Positions 58,175 through 64,000 of a stretch of DNA of 64,000 nucleotides are shown here, in pieces (the first letter of the stretch is position 1; each line of letters begins with the position of its first letter). This DNA comes from Zeugodacus cucurbitae. Its lineage: Eukaryota; Arthropoda; Insecta; Diptera; Tephritidae. The stretch lies in the NCBI RefSeq assembly GCF_028554725.1, contig NC_071671.1:18227501-18291500 (forward strand). Reading direction: 5' to 3'. The position numbers and the translations under genes are program-made. The notes beneath the pieces are model-generated. The model saw only the letters and a program-made list of their open reading frames with translations, was not told the origin of the DNA and did not search any database.

Positions 58175-59713
58175 TATTAGAGACTAAAGGGAGAAAAAGT
58201 TAATAGTTCTGGCTGTTTATTTTTGGCGAACAATGTATGTTTCACTGTAAATTTTTCGATGAACAATATTCAAACATGAAAGACACCAGTAGATAAACCT
58301 TGGAGAGTAGCGAAAAGAACAAACAACTAGCTTAACCGTATACTGAGATTTCATCTATCTATAGTTTATCTATGAATTATGTGCTATTGAATTTTACTGT
58401 AACTTTAAAAATGAGAGAACAAAGGGTGATCTTAAAATAATACTCCAAAACTCTCAAATTTATAGGTCAATATTTTCCTTTATCATTCACAGGAGTGAAA
58501 GATTTAGACCAGAAATCGATCTGTATTATACTATTTAGTTCAAAGATGTTAACACAAATATTGTTAAATTTAAATTTGGATTTGAAGAAATTCAAACAAA
58601 ACTATTTAAGGTTTCATTCTGTATTGTAATAATGGTTCATAACAGCTACTAGTTTGAACTTTTTCGGACTAGTTTATTTTCAGTATAAAATTTCTAGTTG
58701 TCAACTAGTCTGTTTAGGATTAGTTTGATTCCAATATGGAATGTAGTCGTCATTTTGTTTGTTTTTTTTATACTCTTTCATGTTGTTAAACTGTTCCTAT
58801 CGGCCTAGTCTGTTGTTCCTTTGCAAATATTTGTAATCTCCTATAGCCGTTGTGTGACGATTTTGCCTGTCACTTTACACTTGCTAATGGAAGCAAATAT
58901 TTCACTAATATACATACTTCGGTATATATTTACTTATTGTGTATAATTACGATTATTCTCCAATATAATATGCAAATACATATACATATATATAGAAATT
59001 ATTTCAATGCATGTAAATGTGTTGATATTATTATAATGCGAAAATGCAACAAGAAAAATGGTGCGAGAAAATCGCGATTAGTTATTAAAGCAGCTGTGGT
59101 GGTCGTAAAGAAAACAATTGCATTAACTATTTATGTATATACATATATCTACATTCTTATACATATGTGTATGTACATATATATGTATATAGCGTTGCGT
59201 GAGCAGGAATACATTTTAATAATACCAGCAGCTTATAAACCAAAGTTACTCATATGCATATTTATAAGTTGTCGAGATTAAAAATATGTATCGTCAACAA
59301 AAATAGATCAAAGTGCATTATATATGTAAATGCAATATATCAGCTTTTGTATGCGAGTGTGTGTGTATTTTATGGAATTTAAGAGAAAGTCAATGGCAAA
59401 AAATTTAATCAAAGGCAATGAGTGTGCTGTGTATATACTTAATTAAGTATCATATTTTAATATATATGATTTCTATCTATATATGTATACTATATGAACG
59501 GACGTATAAAATATATACCGTTATTTTTATATGAGTATAAAATACAGAGTGTACAACAGTTTTACAATATTTAAAAGAAAAAATTGGTTTGGTTTATTTT
59601 TGAAATCATTGAAAACCCATATTTTTGAAAAAAGAGTAGGTTAGAATTGTTTTACTTTGAAATTTGGACTTAGAGATTTTTTTATTTTTTTTCTACGAAG
59701 TTTTTTTTACATG
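58175..59713. other. AT-rich non-coding stretch
   Basis: Many ATATGTATA words. A 143-codon + frame (58850-59281) is rich in Ile, Tyr, His and Met from these simple repeats and is not credible as a gene. Confidence 0.45.
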
Positions 59714-60040
59714 CAGTTGTGTTCAAAATAATAATAGTGTGATAGAGTCTTCTCATTGAAATTGGAAAAGAGACGAGATATATTATGGACAGCTGAAAGT
59801 GATGTCGTTCTTTTTGGAGGAACAGCTTAACGACAGTATGTGCATCGTCCACCGAAGACTGAATACTACTCTACACACTACGCTAACGGTAAAACATGGA
59901 GGATCAAAAATATTAGTTTGGGTTTGTCTTTTATTTTGATCTACACTGTCATGGATTAATATGTCTACATTGATATTTTTAATAGCATCATGTTACCTTA
60001 TACTGAATACGAAATGACTCTGAAGTGGATCATCTAGCGA
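59714..60040 (+). mobile_element. Tc1-like remnant, 5' end and partial transposase
   Basis: Begins CAGTTGTGTTCAAAATAATA, a Tc1-type terminal sequence, and then encodes in one mostly open frame WTAESDVVLFGGTA, RQYVHRPPKTEYYS and TVKHGGSKILVWVC, the region around the first catalytic Asp of the DDE domain; intact elements have WTDES, here the Asp is Ala. Later words (LIASCYLILNT) fit LENVMLPYA-type text. The N-terminal DNA-binding part and everything after about 60040 are missing, and the far TIR was not found. Confidence 0.7.
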
Positions 60041-61390
60041 TCATTAAAAAGTTTTTTTGTTTACTTTTTTTTAAAGATATTGAAGACATTTTTTAGAGCT
60101 TTCTTATTTTAATTTTTTGAACATGTTTTGAAATTTACGTATTTCTATTAATTTTTCAGATTTTATTAGTTAAAATATTTTCAAAAAAATATTTTTTTTT
60201 GATAATTTGCAATAAAAAATAACTAAACATTAAAATCTTACTAGCGTGCGAATAAAATATATTCTGAATATTTTTGATTAAATTGATTTCTCTTTTAATA
60301 TTATAATATTTTTATTAAAACCAAAATAAGATTACATTTTTTTTAAGAATTTGGGGATTTAACATTTTCTAACTAAAATGTATAAATACCGTTATTGAAG
60401 AAAGTTTTTAGTGAACATAAATTCGGAAATAAACAAAAATTTTATTTTTTTGTAATTAAACAATTTAATGTAAAATTTTTTGTATCCTCTCCTTTTACCA
60501 TTACATAATGAAGCACATGTTTGTATTGGAAAAATACATAACCTAAAATTCATGTTTAATTTAGTTAATAAAATATAAATTTTTTTGCATTTGATTAGTA
60601 AAAAAATTAAAATATCAATCAAATAATTGCTAAAAATAAGTACAGAAAAATATAATAAATAAATGGTAATTATTTCTGTCGTTCGATTTTTTTTCATTTA
60701 ATTTTTAATCATCTTTCAGTTAAAATAAATTTTTAATTTTCATATAAAAAGTAAATTTTATAACAAAATGTAAAAGTTTTTTATATTTAATTTTTATTAT
60801 TTAATATGATTTGAATTTTTCTATGGATTTTTTAAATACCTAATCTTAAATTAAAAAAAATATATATTTAATTGTGTTTATCTCTTTCTTTAACATTTTT
60901 TTAAATTTTTTTTCTGAATTATTTATACATTTTTTTTAATAATTTTTTTCCTGCATAATTAATTATTTTTTTTTTAATATTTTTTTCCTGAATTATTTAT
61001 ATTTTTTAAATAATTTTTTCCTGTATAATTAATTAATTTGTATTGTTTTATTTATTTTTTGTTCAATATTAAATTTTTTTTTGTAATTTTTTTAATATAT
61101 TTCTCATTTGCTATAAAATTTTAGCCTCATTTTTACTTTCGCAAATCAAATGACATTCCTTGTACAAGGTTATATTATTTTCATTCAAAAAATTACTAAG
61201 CACGTGGCATACTTGCTGGGTAACATTTCATAGAATGATTTTGCCAACGGTAAATATAATTTTTCTGTAATTTATTCCACACATTTTTCACTTGTCATTA
61301 TCGTTTGCTTTTGTTGAATAAGGACTCGGGCGACATCTTTACCTGACAGTATTAGAAATATTTGTGAAAAATCTAATGCTGCCCGGTAAG
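60041..61390. other. Extremely AT-rich non-coding stretch
   Basis: Long T and A runs, with TTTTTTCCTG-ATAATTAATTA words repeated at 60947-61040. No genes recognised. Confidence 0.55.
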
Positions 61391-61920
61391 ATGTGAACAG
61401 ACGTCCTTCCAGTCAGGAAGTGATGAAGATCATTGACAATTTCCACTTTTCACTTTTCACATTTTATTTTAATTTTTTCAATTTATTATATTTTTAAAAT
61501 TTTCATTTTAATTTATGTTATTTTTTATTTACTTTCACTTTCGAAACGCACATATTTTCACTTTTCATACACTTTAACGTGCGCCATTAAACATTTAACA
61601 GTTACAAACATCGGCGTGGGGGCGTGTCAGGCATAACGTGATTTTTCCAAGCCGCCATAATGCTATAGACGCGCATGCAATTTTAATTGTCATCTCTGAA
61701 TAGTAAAAATAAATTTTTCACACTATTTTTCAATAAAAAAATATGGATGTGGCGCCACATTCGCAACTCCACCCGCTTCGGCGCTCCAACACGGCGGCAC
61801 ACCAACGGCGCCCGCATTCTTTTGAAACTATAATGTTTTATTCAAATCCATTAAAAAATGAGACACCACACAGTGCAGGAATCGCACAAATCAAATTGCT
61901 GCCGCAACGCCACAACTTAC
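61391..61920. other. Transition into GC-richer block (possible intron start on -)
   Basis: Composition becomes balanced from about 61600. If the - strand exon at 61921-62103 is real, this is the beginning of its first intron. Confidence 0.3.
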
Positions 61921-62103
61921 CCGCACGGAAAGGAGAAGCAACAGCAATCAAATTCAAATACACCATGCACTAAAACACACCACACACCATATATAATATT
62001 AGACGACGATTAGGTAGCCTGCGGTGTGATCGCTATGCGTTCAGAAAATTCACCGAGCAGTTGTAGTTCGAGTACAAACTCAGACAAGCGCCACCGAATA
62101 ACT
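61921..62103 (-). other. Candidate 183-nt first exon on - strand
   Basis: On - the text CTATTCAGTTATTC contains a canonical insect initiator TCAGTT (A at 62103), and 183 nt downstream CGTGCGG/GTAAGTTG is a near-ideal splice donor (exon end 61921). There is no TATA box. A GTAC near +29 only partly fits the downstream promoter element. Two ATGs fall within the exon; the later one (MVYLNLIAVASPFR, then the donor) stays open to the splice site. The block is rich in CpG, like a promoter of a regulated gene. Gene identity unknown. Confidence 0.35.
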
Positions 62104-62573
62104 GAATAGGCGGAACACAATTTTTTTCACTACAAGCGGGCACGCAGGCGGCAGGCAGGTCGACAGCAGGTTGGCGCGCAGCACACACGGATAGAAGTAC
62201 CGTACCGCTGGGCGCTAGAGTCATTAGTGCGCAAAGCTAGCATAGGCGCAGCTGATGAAGAGCGTATGTGTGCGCATGAGAGTAGCAGAGCGCAAGCGAT
62301 CGCACGTTTGAGCGAAGGGAAGAGTGCGCGTCGTTTGGAGCCGTTTGGGGAGCATTAGATGAATGCGAGCGCAGCTGTACTAGGACAAATGTATGACAAA
62401 AAACGTTAAGATACAAGTTGGACAGCAAGCGCGTGTATAGTGTGCGGCGCGCTGCCGCGACGCTACGATCTATCGCTGCGATCGCTTGACCATCCAACTA
62501 AACACGCCGTGCTTTGCCGCGCGCACGCTCCAAACACTGTCCAGTCAGTAATGTTTAGGGCGCGATAAAGCGC
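62104..62573. promoter_or_regulatory. GC-richer putative promoter region
   Basis: High density of CpG words and paired GCGATCGC-type palindromes (62296-62303, 62475-62485) directly upstream of the - strand initiator at 62103. The - and + strands both have short open frames here without motifs. Call rests on composition and position only. Confidence 0.25.
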
Positions 62574-62696
62574 ATGATTACGTCGCGCATGATCGTTATG
62601 ATGCTGCCGCTGTCACCGCTTCTGCTGGTGAACATGATCGCGGCAAGCGTGCTGGCGCTAGTGAAGTGCTATTTATTGACCACACTAAATTATTGA
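62574..62696 (+). CDS. Candidate 40-residue hydrophobic small ORF
   Basis: ATG at 62574 to TGA at 62694-62696. The product (starts MITSRMIVMMLPLSPLLLVN) is strongly hydrophobic with Leu, Val, Met and Ala built from GC-rich codons, so it is not the usual by-product of AT-rich DNA; it could be a membrane or signal-like peptide. An initiator-like GTCAGTAATG lies at 62543-62552. No family is recognised and no start context supports it. Overlaps another 63-codon frame (62666-62857). Probably chance. Confidence 0.1.
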   Translation: MITSRMIVMMLPLSPLLLVNMIAASVLALVKCYLLTTLNY

Positions 62697-63240
62697 ACTT
62701 CGCTGCTGATAACGACGCATTTGAATCGGTGATTGCGAACATGACAATGTGCGTTTTCGCGCTGCTTCATTTAGCGAATGTTCCTGAAGCGCGCTGGCCA
62801 ATGCGTCGACCGCGCGCGGACAAGCGCTCACACACATACAAATCCCAAGCAGTCTAATGTCAGCGTTTTGGTTGGCGTGTCAAAAATCTGCTTTATTTAA
62901 ATGCTTTATCAAACAAACACATATATACTCAAATATTAATATGTATGTATGTCTATATGGAGCTGAGCGCGCGCGCTGTATTTGCGCTTAACCTCTAATT
63001 TCTATTTGATTTATCATCGCGTATTTGTTAGCGATTTTAACTTGAAGTTATTGCGTCAAGTGCCTGACCCCACTAAATCATTCGGTGATCATCGCATGAT
63101 CGCATGTATGCATGATAAATGTAGCGGTCAAGCGACAGATTTTTTCAGTGTATTTGAATGCATTTGCATAGAAGGGCGGCATCTAATTTTTAATAATTTT
63201 CGTTATTGCTGCGCTTTGTAATTGTTTGTGTATTTCAGCA
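62697..63240. other. GC-richer block with repeated CATGATCG words
   Basis: CATGATCG or ATGATCGC occurs at 62587, 62633, 63095-63102 and near variants, in a block also holding GAGCGCGCGCGC at 62963-62974. May be regulatory. No gene recognised. Confidence 0.25.
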
Positions 63241-64000
63241 GCATGACACGTTTCGATTAATGATTAGATGAATGAATGATGACTGTTTTGACGTAAAACA
63301 GAGTTGTAATTTTGTTAGTGTTCAGATATTGTATAATATATTAATAATTACTTATGTAAAAAAACAGTTTCAAGGGTTGCGCTGAGGGTGTGTATATGCT
63401 AATTATATTACTAGTACATTTTCTTTGCTTTTTAATAACGTCACATTGAATGAATTTTTATAAAATAATTATTTTCAGCAAAACACAGTTTCGGAATTTT
63501 TACTAAAATTATTTTTAATATTCTAAGAAATTTTACTATAGTAATTTAAAACGATTTCTAACAATTTTTATGTCAATCTCGAAATTTCGTGGTATTAAAA
63601 ATTCGGGATCTAGAAAATTTTGTATTGAAAAACAAAAAAAAAAAATCAATATGTTTAACTGTATAGTATGGCAATTAAACTAAAATATTTTTTTTATAAT
63701 TTTTTATTATATTTATTATAATAAATTCCTATGTTTTTTTATATAAAAAAATGTTAAAACTCCTTATTTCAGAAAAGCTCAGCTCACAAACTTTTTTTCA
63801 TTTTTTCAGAAAAAAATACTTCTAAATAAATTGCATTTTCGGAAAATAAGGTGCATAAACTTGAGAGCTTTTTAGGCATTCAGAGCTTTTTGAGCTTTTA
63901 AACAAAAAAATGTTTAAATAGCGAATTTCAAAGTTATTAAAACACGAAAACACGCATTTAATCAGTTTTAAGAAAAAAACATTAACTTTAGAAAAGCTTT
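63241..64000. other. AT-rich non-coding end of window
   Basis: No recognised feature. GAGCTTTTTAGG-GAGCTTTTTGAGCTTTT words recur near 63861-63900. Confidence 0.45.

Noticed and set aside
58850..59281. 143-codon + frame as a gene
   Set aside because: Built from ATATGTATA simple repeats; composition is Ile/Tyr/Met/His and has no motif.
1..64000. CRISPR arrays, rRNA, tRNA, LTR retrotransposons
   Set aside because: No regular short repeats with unique spacers, no cloverleaf A/B box pairs noticed, and no long direct terminal repeats with primer-binding sites were seen by eye.

Overview
The window reads as euchromatic, gene-poor DNA of a higher dipteran, most likely a tephritid fruit fly. The evidence is the AT-rich base composition, poly-A/poly-T and (TA)n/(TGTA)n runs, insect-type LINE and Tc1/mariner debris, and a mariner of the DD41D type, a subfamily first described from Ceratitis rosa and other tephritids. 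No prokaryotic signals, CRISPR array, tRNA or rRNA were seen. I found no complete host protein-coding gene, so the window is probably intergenic or lies inside very long introns.

Layout. 0-2.6 kb: AT-rich, nothing recognised. 2.6-8.1 kb: LINE (endonuclease-reverse transcriptase type) fragments, one split by a 1.6-kb Tc1-like element with an exact TA target duplication, followed by a ~1-kb interspersed repeat and a decayed RT fragment with a YADD box. 8.1-8.5 kb: diverged direct repeats. 10.1-10.7 kb: ~61-bp minisatellite. 11.0-12.9 kb: a terminal-inverted-repeat element that has itself been hit by a second copy of the 1-kb repeat. 13.9-14.8 kb: decayed Tc1-like transposase. 15.1-15.36 kb: near-perfect 127-bp tandem duplication. 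24.1-25.4 kb: LINE C-terminus next to a TTAA-flanked non-autonomous element. 27.9-28.9 kb: internally deleted DD41D mariner with intact TIRs. 34.5-34.9, 38.7-40.5 and 43.9-44.7 kb: more LINE and repeat copies, including an endonuclease domain joined to the LINE tail with the RT missing. 47.2-48.0 kb: mariner N-terminal fragment. 51.0-51.4 and 55.1-55.4 kb: pogo/Tigger-type derivatives. 52.2-52.8 kb: RNase H/C-terminal piece of a second LINE lineage ending in TAACC repeats. 55.9-58.2 kb: three TIR-bounded non-autonomous elements. 59.7-60.0 kb: Tc1-like remnant.

Host-gene candidates are only exon-sized: a 50-nt sequence with strong splice sites on + at 48.28 kb; a possible first exon on + at 53.37-53.52 kb; and a possible first exon on - at 61.92-62.10 kb, in a GC-richer block (61.7-63.2 kb) that looks like a promoter region. 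GC-richer, repeat-free blocks (about 23.0-23.9, 26.2-26.7, 29.3-29.9, 31.7-32.5, 35.4-36.7, 41.5-42.7, 45.6-46.1, 61.7-63.2 kb) are the likeliest places for regulatory DNA or non-coding exons.

The genes do not form a working system. What the window records is a layered history of transposition, internal deletion and 5' truncation.
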